Part shown: positions 49,548 through 61,470 of the stretch, in pieces | Layout of the letters: the number at the start of each line of letters is the position of its first letter | How positions within the stretch are numbered: the stretch's first letter is position 1 | Assembly (NCBI GenBank): GCA_028023455.1 | Contig: JAQFVV010000111.1 | Span: 3,905,416-3,969,415, forward strand | Length of the DNA: 64,000 nucleotides | Direction: 5' to 3' | Source: Epiperipatus broadwayi | Taxonomy: Eukaryota > Onychophora > Udeonychophora > Euonychophora > Peripatidae | Notes under the pieces: generated by a model | Seen by the model: the letters and a program-made list of their open reading frames with translations, nothing else | Told to the model about the DNA's origin: nothing | Databases searched by the model: none | Translations under genes and position numbers: made by a program

Positions 49548-52500
49548 TGTAACAGTCAAGTTTGTACATTCGCGTAACAGAATTCAGAATCCAAGCAAAA
49601 GAGACCGAAGCTGACCAGACTAGGACTGTAACATCCCGAGTCCGACCGCACTTCAACTCGTAAGCCAGGATTCCAAGACTCAAGACCCTACGAATGACCA
49701 CCTTGAAATTACACGTAGTATATCTCTTTCCACACGGCCGACATAGGTCACGGAGAAACAATAAGACTCTGATGAATAAAAGCAAGGTTCTTAATTGACT
49801 AAAATATCACTAAATTTAATTTAACCTAATGCATAGTTTTCACATATATAGACTATAAATAGTAATTAGAATTGGATTGAATTAGATCAATAACGAAACA
49901 GAGAACGAAATACATTAAATTAATTATATATTTATTTACAACTCATAGCTATATATCACTTATTTACAATAGCATTCAGCGTAGAATGTACAAACATTTG
50001 GTAATTCAAAATCACTTTACATAAGTAATCATTAAATTTCATAGATGAGTTTAACATGTGCCCATCTTAGGAATTGTTTACAATTGATACATAATTAATC
50101 ACTACGTTATGTCTATAAATCTCGATGAGCCAAATCCTATTACATTTGTGGCTGTTAGATACATAATTATATTAAACTTTGATCATGAATTCATTTACTA
50201 AAATATACAATATGATTTACTGACGAGCGCATAAACCAGCTCAAGTAATGATCGATCGAACATGGCTTTCGAGAGAAAAATTTCAGAATGCTGAAAGCGT
50301 TATGTTAAGGTGGGAGAGTTGGCTGCATAAGATTTTACCAATGCGCTATGGCACAGGTAAACAATAATAGGAAAAGTCGCTCTGCGGATGGATGAAATAA
50401 CTTCAGGGTTCTTGCGACAAACGCCGGTACCCTGTAACCGATCGCAATGCTGCGTGAAAAGGAACATTGTGTTCAGGAATGGCGGGGGTCTTACGTGCTA
50501 ACCTGGCCTTGGCTCAGGCTTTGCTACTGCTCTACCCTATAAAAGAAGATGTGCTGGCAATGCCATGGCTCCATCTTGAGATACGTATATTACGTATAGC
50601 AGCAAAACGAGAATATTTTTATAAAATAATATCACATCCGCCAAGCAAAGAATAGTATATTTCATACTATGAAATACGAGTTAATAGCATATTAGCTCTA
50701 TCAAATTGGGACCAACTCTTGTATAGCCTGGTAATAAATGTCTATGCTACTAAAAGGGGATATTACTACATCTGTACTTTGACATGTTCGATCTATTAAG
50801 TTACTTATAGATAATAAATATTTAAGGAGGGAAAGTATATTTCTATGGACTTAAGAATTTAAATGTCAAATATACTTATATGATCAAAGCTAAATTTAAT
50901 TCTAAATAAAACTATAAGGTTAAGTTTTTAACTGGTTGATTATAAAAAAGCCACCTTTCACATATTAAATCATTTAAATAATAAAAAAATAGGATTTCGA
51001 AACAGCGCAGAAAGTTGATGCTATAAATAAATTATGCGAAGATTTTCAAGTAATATCTTCTTAAAACATAAAAATAAGTGCTTTACTGTTTCAAAATATT
51101 GGCATATAAAATATAATAAGCATTTAAAATAAACAAAGAAATATAGACACAAGTGATAACTTTAAACTAAATAATTTACTTTAAATGAAAGGAAAATATA
51201 AATTACTCAGATTATTTAAACTTTAACAACAAGAAATTTCGGATAGCAATTGACATATTTAAAATATTAATTAAATAGATTTAAGTTTTGGTTACATTTA
51301 GCTTTATCACTATTTTAAAGAAAGTTAGATAACTTAGATAAATATTATTACATTTAGAATTACACAGAATTACTCAGAGCTCTGCGGTTTGAAAATAAAA
51401 CGGTACCGGTATTTTATCTGGATTGCAAGTTCTAGGCTGTAGTCTCGGTGAGTTTTACTGGGCGGCTGATGGCATCATCTTTCCCATTCTGTTAGGCTGA
51501 TCTCTGCTAGCGGCATGATGGTGGTTTAGGCATTTCGACGAGAGAAACCCCGTTCTCCCACGGAGTAACAGCAACAAGATGCCCACTTTTAGCTGGACAT
51601 GTTAAACTTTAACAATTGTGAAGACTGGCTGCAATTCTCACTAACAATATGACTGTCCTATCTCTAACAATATGGCTCTCTCTCTCTAACAATATGGCTG
51701 TCTATCTTGTAAAAAATACAGAGTATTTATAGGTTTTCCTTATCGGAATCTCCCGCCTCAAGACTCACTAAACTCAGGAATTTAATTAAGTGTTTTTCAA
51801 TTTATAATCCAGATCTTAGATAACTTATGTTAGAAACATTCCATAAGCTATTATTATAATTAAGATTTTTCGTTGCAAACAATTGTCCAATTTAGATTTT
51901 AAAATAACTTAATCTTATCTAAGGGGATTTTAATTAGTAAATTTTTAACTAGTTTTACTTTTTACGAATTCCAGGTGTGGTCGTTAATGACACTTGTTTA
52001 CAACCAAAAATCTTTTAATTACTTGCCCAGCTTTTATTTTTAATCTTACATAGAAACTCTTTCTATTTAAAAACAACCTTTTAACAATTTTTTTTAAAAC
52101 GAAAACATTTTTAACATATTTATTAAAAATAATTTACAAACATATTTTGATATAGCTTTTAAATATATTTTCGAGAAACTTTTCTCTGAAATATATTTAA
52201 AACAAGAAATCTTTTAACAATTTTTTTAAAAAACATTTAATAGTATTTTTAGATAACGTCTTTTACATATTTTAAATCATGTCTTTCTTCTATATAGCAC
52301 AGATTATATATTCACATACGATATTACAATATTAAACAACAAAATTAATAATTTACTCTTAACTTAAATAATATAATAAACATTTTTAGAAATATTAAAT
52401 AACTTTAGGACGCTATAATTTTACTAATCCTATCTAATTATAGCGTTCGTTCGCACGTAAATATATAATACTGTTTATACAGACATGAACGAATTTTATC

Positions 52501-52594
52501 TTTATTAACATTTAAATAGGTTCGAACTTAGCACAGATGAGAGTGTCATTAGGTTTGATGGTGAAACGGAAAGGGATTGGAGGTTTCCGTTTCA
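49548..52594 (-). repeat. LTR (5' LTR by gag orientation)
   Basis: 3047 bp, the near-identical partner of 43672-46723. It carries the same triple AACAATATGGCT motif, the minus-strand TATAAATA at 51724-51731 and the 62-codon frame at 50467-50655. Its outer end TTTCA is followed by the duplicated GTAT. Confidence 0.93.
51724..51731 (-). promoter_or_regulatory. Putative TATA box of the 5' LTR
   Basis: TATAAATA on the minus strand, about 870 bp from the outer LTR end, in the orientation that would transcribe the gag-like gene. The copy in the other LTR is at 45852-45859. Sequence-based inference only. Confidence 0.35.
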
Positions 52595-52912
52595 GTATGC
52601 ACATATGTATATTTTAATTTTTAATTTTTTATTTTTATATTTATTTTAATTTAAATAGAATTTAAGCTTGATTAGGAGGAAATGTAGTTTTTTTCTTTTT
52701 TTTGTTTGAATTTTGTCATTGATTGGGTAGATATTCTGTATTAGATTTTGTGACCAATTAGGGGGGTTTTGTTAAATTTTTAATCTTTTACCAAATCTGT
52801 AATTTTTGATTATCACCATTTTACTGTGAATTTTTTCTTTCTGATGAAAACCAGTCCTCTGGTTGAAATATAATATTATTTATTGGATTTATAAGTCTTT
52901 TTTTGTTTTTAA
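52595..52912 (+). mobile_element. Penelope-like element, right arm, distal part
   Basis: The 3' noncoding end of the right Penelope-like copy, mirroring 37981-38300. It includes the hammerhead-like remnant at 52841-52868 and ends in a T-rich stretch followed by (TA)n. The first four bases (GTAT) duplicate the last four before the LTR element. Confidence 0.9.
52841..52868 (+). ncRNA. Hammerhead-like remnant in the Penelope-like 3' region
   Basis: CTGATGA, then a strong 6-bp hairpin (AACCAG/CTGGTT) in the stem II position, then GAAA, matching the order of a hammerhead core. Known Penelope-like elements carry hammerheads in their terminal repeats. However, one extra A sits between CTGATGA and stem II, and I cannot pair a stem I, so it is probably a non-cleaving relic. 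The left arm has the same motif at 38027-38054 on the minus strand. Confidence 0.45.
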
Positions 52913-52925
52913 TATATATATATAT

Positions 52926-55900
52926 CCCTTTTTCAATATCTCTAAATTAATTATTATTTTAATTAAAATTTCATCTCTATCTTTAATATACTTTTATACT
53001 ATCACATTCTAATTAAATTTATTATCAATTATTAAAATCAATATATTCTATATATTACTAATTAAATAAGTATTTATCAAAATCATAACTGTAAGTAAAG
53101 TTACAAATAATAATAGATTTACATTAGTCAATATCCTCCAAACATATTGTCTCAATGGCATAAAATATATCACCTCCTTATTAACTTACTACTACCTCTA
53201 TAGCATTCTTATGGCTTTTAAATAAAATAAACTATCTTTAATAATAATAAAATAAATAAATCTTAACTTTTAATTTTTAAAAATATAATTAAATAATCTC
53301 AATAATCTCAGGTTCTTCTAATTATCTTAAAGTAGTGATAACCCATGTAAATAAGTATGATAAGGGATTTTATATCAAACCTAAGTACACCTAACTTATT
53401 TTAATAATAATATACAATACTAGTCTTAGAGTATAACTTAATTTTATCTATTCTTTATATCATCAATTATTAAATAAATAATCATATGTATATCTTTTAT
53501 TTTCATATACATCTTAATTTTGGAATAGATCAAAATCTTATAATTCAATAATCTTAATAAATAATATTTACTCTTATAATGTCATTATAATTACCCTATA
53601 CCATAATAATATTATTTTAATATCAATCAATTCTTATAAAAATATATCAAAAAATATTTTTTATTTCTAAATAATAATAATAAATTCATATTGTCAAATA
53701 TTATTTTTTCAAATTATCTTTTCAAATCTTTATAAAATAATGAATACACACTTTTAAAACAAATTAAACAAATTTATTTACATTAACTTCAACTAAGAAT
53801 TTATTTACAATCTTTACATTTAAAATTAGGAAAACAAAGAAAATAAAACAAGAAAATAATAATAAATATTTTACACTTTATTAACTCATACTCCTAATAA
53901 GTAATTATACATTCTTTAAAATCTGTACTAATAACATTAAGTATGTTTTCAAACTTAGACTTTAAATAAATATCAGTAACTTCAATTATTACACAAGAAA
54001 ATTTATTTAAAAATATTTATTAGCATATAAACAATTAAACTTTACTAATTAAATTCTACATCACTTAAGTATTACTGTTATTTATTTCATTATGTACTAG
54101 TATGTTTTATTCTATCATCAGCATTACTCTAATATCATAATATAAAACTAATTATCTTTTAATGTAATAACAATAATTGATTATAATTTATATTTCATTT
54201 AATCAATTATCTACATTTTTATCAAATATCATTACATATATTACTTTAAATAATAATATTTAAATTATTCATTAATTTCAAATTCATAAAGTATAATATT
54301 AGATAAATTTTATGATTCTTTTTTTTATGTGAAATTATTACTTTACTTTATGTGTTATTCTACTCCTTCTTAATAAACTTTTATCTACAAAACATCCTCT
54401 AAAACTTATTTAAAATTACGGGAAAACAACCTTCAACTCTAAATAAATATTAATTATCCAACTATTATACTACGTCATCTATATTCAGTAAACCTTTAAT
54501 TCAAACATAAACTTCTACATAAAACTTAACTTAATTTATCCAATAAAATAAAAATAAAATATAGACTTTGAGATCTCTTCCTAACTTGAAATAAAATAAT
54601 TACTTTATGAATAATAAATATAATTCTAATACTCCAACATAATAATAATAAAAATAAAAATCAAAATTTATTTACGAAAGAATCATATAATTATTTCTAA
54701 CTTCTTATAATGTTGTATCATATTTATATCATAAATTCAAATTATCATATTTAAATAAAATTTACTCCAATATAATTTTTATTTTTCAAATATTCATACA
54801 TCCATTCAACAATAACATATCATTTTTGATCTAAAGAAAACATATTAAATACATCAAAATTATTATTATTATACAATTTTTACCATCAATAATATTTAAT
54901 GTACAATCCATCTTCCAATATTCTTCGAATTACACTTCATAAAATAATTCACATTTACACTCACGATCATTCTTTAACATATTCTTTATATTAATTATAA
55001 AATAAACTTATGCAATTAATTATTATATTATTTTTATTATTATTTTAAAAATTACCTATCTTATTTTTAATAGATTAATAATATTTAAATTTTATGTTAG
55101 ATAAATAAAACAGAATTCATATACATAACTCCACATTCTCCTTTTCACCATAAAGTTCTTTAATCCTACACACATTCACTAAAACACCATTTCCTGTTTC
55201 CTCCATCACATTTTTTTAAAAGTTTATGAAAAATGAAAACCTTCTTTTAAAATAAAATAAAAGTTAATTCTTCCATAAAAATAAAATAAAATTAAAATAG
55301 TTTATAGGATCCTTTTTAGTTCTTTCTAGAATATTATTCAAAGTTATTATTTTAAATTAGTCTATAGTTTATGAAAAATTATCATTTAATTATTTTAAAT
55401 TGACTGACTCCACATATTATTTCATTCCATAACAAAATATCCAGTAAGAATAAACTTCTTTATCTATAAACACCACGTTTAAATTATTTCAATATAATAA
55501 TTTTTATTATATTAAGACTTTCACTAACTATATTTCAATTTATTTCCTTTTAAAATTATTAACATTCATCTTTTAAACATAAAGACTTAGCAACAAGTAT
55601 TTATAAAAACTACTTTTATTTCTAATATCTTTCCTTAAGATATATTTAAATTTACATCTTACAAAATACTTTCTTTATAAAGAATATTTTATTCTTTAAA
55701 GTATTTAATTTTCTAATAGTCAATAGCAATTACTTTTAAAATTATATACTGTCCAAAATATTACTTTTCTCCATCCTAATTATCCAACTAATCCATTTGT
55801 CATACTTTTAGTATAAAGTTTCCATATATTTTCACTATATATATGTTCCCATGACTATTTCTTTAAATTGAGCTTGTAGAGACGACCATAGGGAAAAAAT

Positions 55901-57014
55901 TAAGTTAACACTATTTTATCATTTAAAATTTCTATAACTTATTTACAAAGACACTTTTATAATTTTGAAAAATGATTTTAAACTACAAAATTTATACTAT
56001 TTTTTTAATAACACAATTAACTTGAAAAATCAATCACGAATCCTCTCCTAACAATTAACTGACTTTTATACCGAAGAAACTTCCATTAGATTGGTAGATT
56101 AAACAATCAATTCTCTTATTTACATATTTACCAACAACACAAAATTAAAAATAAATAATCTTATTTAATATTTAATATTTATTACATTATTAAATTTCTA
56201 AAATAATCTTTATCGTTCATTTAAATTTATTAAACATTCTTTTAAAATATTCTTACTTACTTGATTTTAATTTTAACTTTTATAAGATTATTTTTAAATA
56301 AACTAAGTATTTTTTATACGTCATATTTTTAAAACAATATTTTAAAATCAGATTTAATATTTCACATTGAATATCTTTATTTTTATCTCATGATAACTCA
56401 CGTATTATTTATAAATTTATAACATGATTTTTAAAATAGTTCTGCAACTTTACTAAACAACTTCCAACATGTGTGTGTATATTTAACTATCATCTGTTCT
56501 TTACAACACAAGAAACGCTTGTCATCGTCTAAAAATAAACTAACAATTGCATTTTTTTTTAAAATAAATATTTTTTAAATAAATAAGATATTATAATAGA
56601 TTTTTAAAATAATTATCCAATATTATTAAAATCAAATATTAGTCTTTTATTTAAGTACTTACAATAATTAAAATATTTATATTCTTTTATAATATTATTT
56701 ATCAACAATAAACATATGTATTTAATCTTACTTGTCTTTTAAACACTTTTAGCTTTAAATACCTATTTATTAAATATATTAATGCAGTATTGATTATGGC
56801 CATTTTTCCAACTATATATTATAATCATCATCATTTAAAATGTCTCTCTCAATATCAGCACAATTTTACATATCAAATACTCATAGATTGCTTTCATTAA
56901 ATCTTTTGAAATATTACCATAAGCAAAATTAACATCACATATTCAAATATATCTTAAATTTAAAATTTTTAATAGATTAGCACAAAAATTAAATGGTGAC
57001 CCATACAAAAGGGC

Positions 57015-57020
<6 letters not shown>
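52926..57020 (-). repeat. Large noncoding dispersed repeat, copy 2 (~4.1 kb, inverted)
   Basis: Read on the minus strand it starts TTGTGCCCTTTTGTATGGG at about 57017 and ends GAAAAAGGGATATA at 52926. Shared landmarks with 29683-34179, in order, are near 53357-53370, 53299-53314, 53199-53213 and 53150-53160. Extremely AT-rich (long AAT/TTA stretches) with no open frame over 60 codons. It is flanked by (TA)n at both ends, and its 3' end abuts the Penelope-like right arm. Confidence 0.65.
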
Positions 57021-57048
<28 letters not shown>

Positions 57049-57059
57049 TAATATATATA

Positions 57060-58545
57060 TATATAACTAATAATGTTCATCACCAAGTAGGTTATACATG
57101 TAAATTCACTGATAGCAATCAACAAGTAGACAATATAGGCTATTACTTAAGGCTTTAATAGTTTTATATATGTAGTTGATAACAATAAACTCTTAACTAA
57201 CACTAATCTCAACCTGTAATCAAAGTAAAAGAGATTGCCTTGACTATGGGTTGAGTGTGTTGATAAATTAAGAGTTGATTGTTATCAGTCAACTCTTATA
57301 TTGAAATTGTTGATTGTTATTGGCATTGTCTAAGTATTGACTGGTTTTAAAGTGTTATGAAACAATTTGTACTCAGTTATATTTTTGCTAATTCAACATA
57401 TGCTATCTTTATTTAAATTGTTGGGATGGCTGTCTAGTCACCATTAACCTGCAGATAATTTATTTTAAGTTTTATCTACCTTAAAAAAATATAATTGAAA
57501 TTATTGATTACCTTGCTCTATTTGTGTGACAATATTATTTATATATTCCCTATTAATATGTACCCTATCAGTATATTTATAGTCATTGGATTTAGCCTAT
57601 TTCAAGCAGCAATCCTACTATCAAAGTAAAAATTATCCTGAGGGTCAATGATGAGAAACTTATATTAGCATAATTAAGAAGATGTGACCCTAGCTAGTTC
57701 AATCAAATGGCAAGTGATACCTATACCAATGGAAAGATGTTACTCCTAGAGCATATGTTTACTTGTCTAATTACACATATATATTGCTAAATTAATGGAA
57801 CGAACTTAATGAGATTAAAAAAATACTCACTAATCTCATAAAATTACATATATTACATCTTTAATGGTTAATGGCTATCATTTAGAAAATTATTCAACTG
57901 AAAATGCAATTTTATAAAAAAACAACAACAAAAAAGATATATTATACATATATGGGTTATATTATGTGATGTATTAAAATAAAAATACAATAATTACCTT
58001 AGACCCTGGAAATTTGTGTTATTCAGATCCATGTAAGTGTAAGCTTACTATATAAAAAAATGTGGCAATATGAACTGTCCAGATAATGTCTCTATTTTCA
58101 GCTTCTTGAGAATCAGTTCAGGAATTGTTTTCTCCTAATTTGTAAAACGTCATGATTGGATGCAGATTTTGGTTTTTGGATAGACAACAGGATCAGAAGC
58201 ACAGTTTCTTGCATGGGCATTGGGGCAATAGACAAGCATATTTATGACTTTACCCCATTAACATCATTTTGACATTTATGTATTCTTTCAGCATTTCACT
58301 CCTATGTGAAGAGAAAGAGTTTTCTTTTTCCCTGTTCTGGTACCCCAAAACTAACTCACTAACCACTATTATTTATTTATATCTTTAAAACAATCCAAAA
58401 TGTTCTAGATCTTTTATCTCACACAATATCTCCAATTATTTACTAATCAAAAAAATGATAACTTGAATGCCTTCTCTTGTAATAGCATTTATCATAATTT
58501 TTTTTTAAAAATGCTTGTTTAGAGCTATTAAGTATGCTCTTAATG
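57060..58545 (+). repeat. ~1.5-kb direct repeat, copy 1
   Basis: It runs from ATAACTAATAATGTTCA to CTTAATGCAAGC and is homologous to 59835-61420 over nearly its whole length (shared landmarks AAAGAGATTGC, TTGTTGGGATGGCTGTC, CAGTTCAGGAATTGTTTTCT, GAGTTTTCTTTTTCC). Noncoding. A dispersed or segmental duplication whose type I cannot identify. Confidence 0.82.
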
Positions 58546-58578
58546 CAAGCTCCATGTATAAGTCATGTGACATCTGAT

Positions 58579-58741
<163 letters not shown>

Positions 58742-58989
58742 TTGCTGTTGGGAGCTTTGGCTAAATTAAATGACTAAGCCTATTAAAATATGAAATATCT
58801 GAATTAACTTCAGGCCCATATAATCTTTTCAGTTGGAGAGCTGACTTTAAAGACACATAGATATCTAAAGGTTTCACATCATCTTGGTAATTAACTATTG
58901 GATAAATACTTAGTTTGAGTTGGTTTTTTATAATTGTCAGGCTAAGATGTATATTATTGATTATGTATATAAATATAATGTATTAATTG
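58742..58989. other. Short noncoding gap
   Basis: Sequence between the microsatellite and the LINE 3' end. Nothing recognised. Confidence 0.5.
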
Positions 58990-59782
58990 TCATCATCATC
59001 CACCATTATCAATCCACTGCAGGATTAAGGTCCCTCCAAGTTCAATCCATCTCTGATATTTAGCTTCTCTTCTCCACATCACCCCTGTACACTTTCTTAT
59101 TTTATCCATCCATCTCACATGTGGTATTTTTCTGGGTCTTTTACAATGTTTTGGAATCCAGATCACACACTTTCTTATTTCATCTATCCATCTCACATGT
59201 GGTATTTTTCTGGGTCTTTTACAATCTTTTGGAATCCAGTTCAAGATTTCAATTGTCCATCTATTATCATCTCTTCTAGCAATATGTCCAGCCAACACCT
59301 TTTTGTTCTCTTACCCATATATTGCATTTTTGATCTCTTTTTTTACCTCCAACATGCATCTCTCCATATTTCTTTGAGTGGTCTGAAGTCTCTGTATTGC
59401 TCTTCTATTAAGTGTCCAAGTCTCAGATCCATAAGTAAGAACTGGTAAAACACATTTATTAAAAACCTTTCTTTTCAAACACATAGGCATATTTCCTTTT
59501 AGTATCAAGTTATTTCTATCAAAAGCACTCCAACCAAGTTTAATTTTATGATTAATTTCATTCATTATGTTTTCATCTGTATTAATAATCTGACCAAGGT
59601 ATTTGTAACTGTCAACTTCTTCTAATTCATCATAATCAATCTTTATTTTCATGCTTTGAGAAAATTCATTAAGCATTACTTTAGTCTTTTTAACATTTAT
59701 CTTTAGTCCTACTTTCCTACTTTCATCTGATAACTCTTGCAACATTTTCTGCAGCTCTAAAGCATTACTACTGGTATCCTAG
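58990..59782 (-). pseudogene. RTE-type LINE, 5'-truncated reverse transcriptase C-terminus
   Basis: The minus-strand frame from about 59782 to 59311 carries GLKINVKKTKVM, YKYLGQIINTDENI, LKRKVFNKCVLPVLTYGSET and WTLNRRAIQRLQTTQRNMER, the RT thumb and connection region of RTE-clade LINEs. After a stop and frame change near 59305, frame 59298-58996 gives LAGHIARRDDNRW and the terminal RW-D-I segments. A 78-bp internal duplication repeats WIP-(D/H)-CKRPRKIPHVRW. The catalytic RT core and endonuclease are absent. It ends at a GAT-rich 3' tail near 58990, like the fragment at 25014. Confidence 0.9.
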
Positions 59783-59834
59783 CCTCATTGAAGAGAGCCA
59801 TAGCTCAAAACTGGTCTGGCAATGGGGATAATCT

Positions 59835-61470
59835 TAGATAAAGATGATTTGAATGCCTTCTCTTATAGCAGCATTTATCATAAAAAGGTTGTTTAGAGCT
59901 TATTAGCACACTCTTAATTTTACACACACACACATATAACTAATAATGTTCAAGACCAAATTGGTTTGTAAATATAAATTCAATGATAGCAGTCAACATT
60001 TAGACATTATAGCCAATTACTTAATGTTTTAATAGGTTTATATATGTAGATGATAACAATAAACTTTTAATAATCAATTATCTCAAACTGTAGTCAAAGT
60101 AAAAGAGATTGCTTTGACTATGGGTTGAGATTGTTGATAGATTAACAGTTGATTGTTTTAAGTTAACTCTTATATTAAAAGTGTTGATTGGTATTGTCTA
60201 AGTCTTGACTGGTTATTATGTGTTATGAAATCCTTTGTACTCAGTTATATTTTTGCTAATTTAACATATATTATGTTTTATTTAATTTGTTGGGATGGCT
60301 GTCACCATTGACCTGCAGATAATCTATTTTAAATATTCTCTACTATAGAAAAATATAATTGGGATTATTTTGTTCTCATAGTAATACCTGAGTAAGGAAA
60401 TAATTTTAGAGATATCCCAACATTTATTTGATCTATTGGATCTATTAATATTACTATGAAGCAAACGTTTTTAATGAAATCAATTGATTACCTTGCTCTA
60501 TTTGCCTGACAATATTATTTACAAATTCCCTATTAATATGTACCATATCAGTATATTTATGGTCATTGGATTTAGCCTATTCCAAGCAACAGTCCTACTA
60601 TCAAAGTACCTGAAGGTCAATTATGGGAAACCTACATTAGCATAATTAAGGGGGTCCCAACCCTAGCTAGCTCAATCACAGGGCAAGTGATTTATATACT
60701 GATATGGAGAGAAGTTACTATTAGAGCATATGTTTACTTGTCTAATCACACATATATATTGCTAAATTAATGGGGAAAAATGAGATTAAAAAAATACTCA
60801 CTACTCTCACAAAATTACATATATTACATCTTTAATGGTTAATGGCTATCATTTAGAAAATTATTCAAGTTAAAATACAATTTTACAAGAAACAACAATA
60901 AATATATATAGTATAAATATATGGGTTATATTATATGATGGGAACTTGTGTTATTCAGATACATGTGAGGGTAATCTTACTATATACAAAAATATGGCCA
61001 CATGAACTGTCTGGTTAATTTCTCTAATTTCATCTTCTTGAGGAATCAGTTCAGGAATTGTTTTCTCCTAATTTGTAGAAAGTCTTGATTGTATGTGGAT
61101 TTTGGTTTTCTGGTAGATAATAGGATCAGAAACACATTTCCTTGCATGGGCACTGGGGCAATAGTGAAACATGTTTATGAGTTTACCCCATAAACATCAT
61201 ATTGGCATTAACATATTTTTTCAGCATTTCACTCCTATGTGCAGAAAAAGAGTTTTCTTTTTCCTTGTTCTGGTATCCAAAAGCTAACTCACTGACCCCT
61301 ATTTTTTATTTATATCTCTTTAAAACAATGCAAAATGTTCTATATTTTTTTATGTCATGCAATATCTCCAATTATTTACTAACAAAAAAATGTTCAATTT
61401 CTTTAATATGATATACTACTATCTCCAGTTATTCATTAATCAAAAAAAAAATGTTATATATTTTTTTATC
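59835..61470 (+). repeat. ~1.5-kb direct repeat, copy 2
   Basis: Homologous to 57060-58545, diverged by roughly 10-15% by eye. Its first ~90 bp (59835-59925) instead match the end of copy 1 (58461-58545), so a third repeat junction lies here, as in a tandem array interrupted by the LINE and microsatellite. It carries an extra ~120 bp at 60361-60480 absent from copy 1. Confidence 0.8.
60373..60460. mobile_element. Small MITE-like insertion in repeat copy 2
   Basis: TTCTCATAGTAATA at the left and its near-complement TATTACTATGAAG at the right form inverted ends about 88 bp apart. The whole block is missing from the homologous position near 57495 in copy 1, so it is an insertion in copy 2 or a deletion in copy 1. 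No coding content. Confidence 0.55.

Larger units (their letters stand above)
43672..52594 (-). mobile_element. LTR retrotransposon with ~3.05-kb LTRs and a gag-like gene only
   Basis: 8923 bp. LTRs 43672-46723 (3052 bp) and 49548-52594 (3047 bp) begin TGTAACAG and end TTTCA, and differ at only some 25-30 sites by eye (about 99% identical). The 4-bp target duplication GTAT is confirmed by the uninterrupted left Penelope arm. The interior (46724-49547, 2.8 kb) has a broken gag-like gene on the minus strand and no protease, RT, RNase H or integrase. A TATAAATA box on the minus strand of each LTR agrees with that orientation. I find no convincing primer-binding site next to the LTR. Probably a non-autonomous (LARD-like) derivative of a Ty3/gypsy or BEL lineage; the lineage is not resolved. 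Confidence 0.92.

Noticed and set aside
52841-52912. Fully functional hammerhead in the Penelope-like end
   Set aside because: An extra base next to the core and no stem I partner could be found, so I list it only as a relic.
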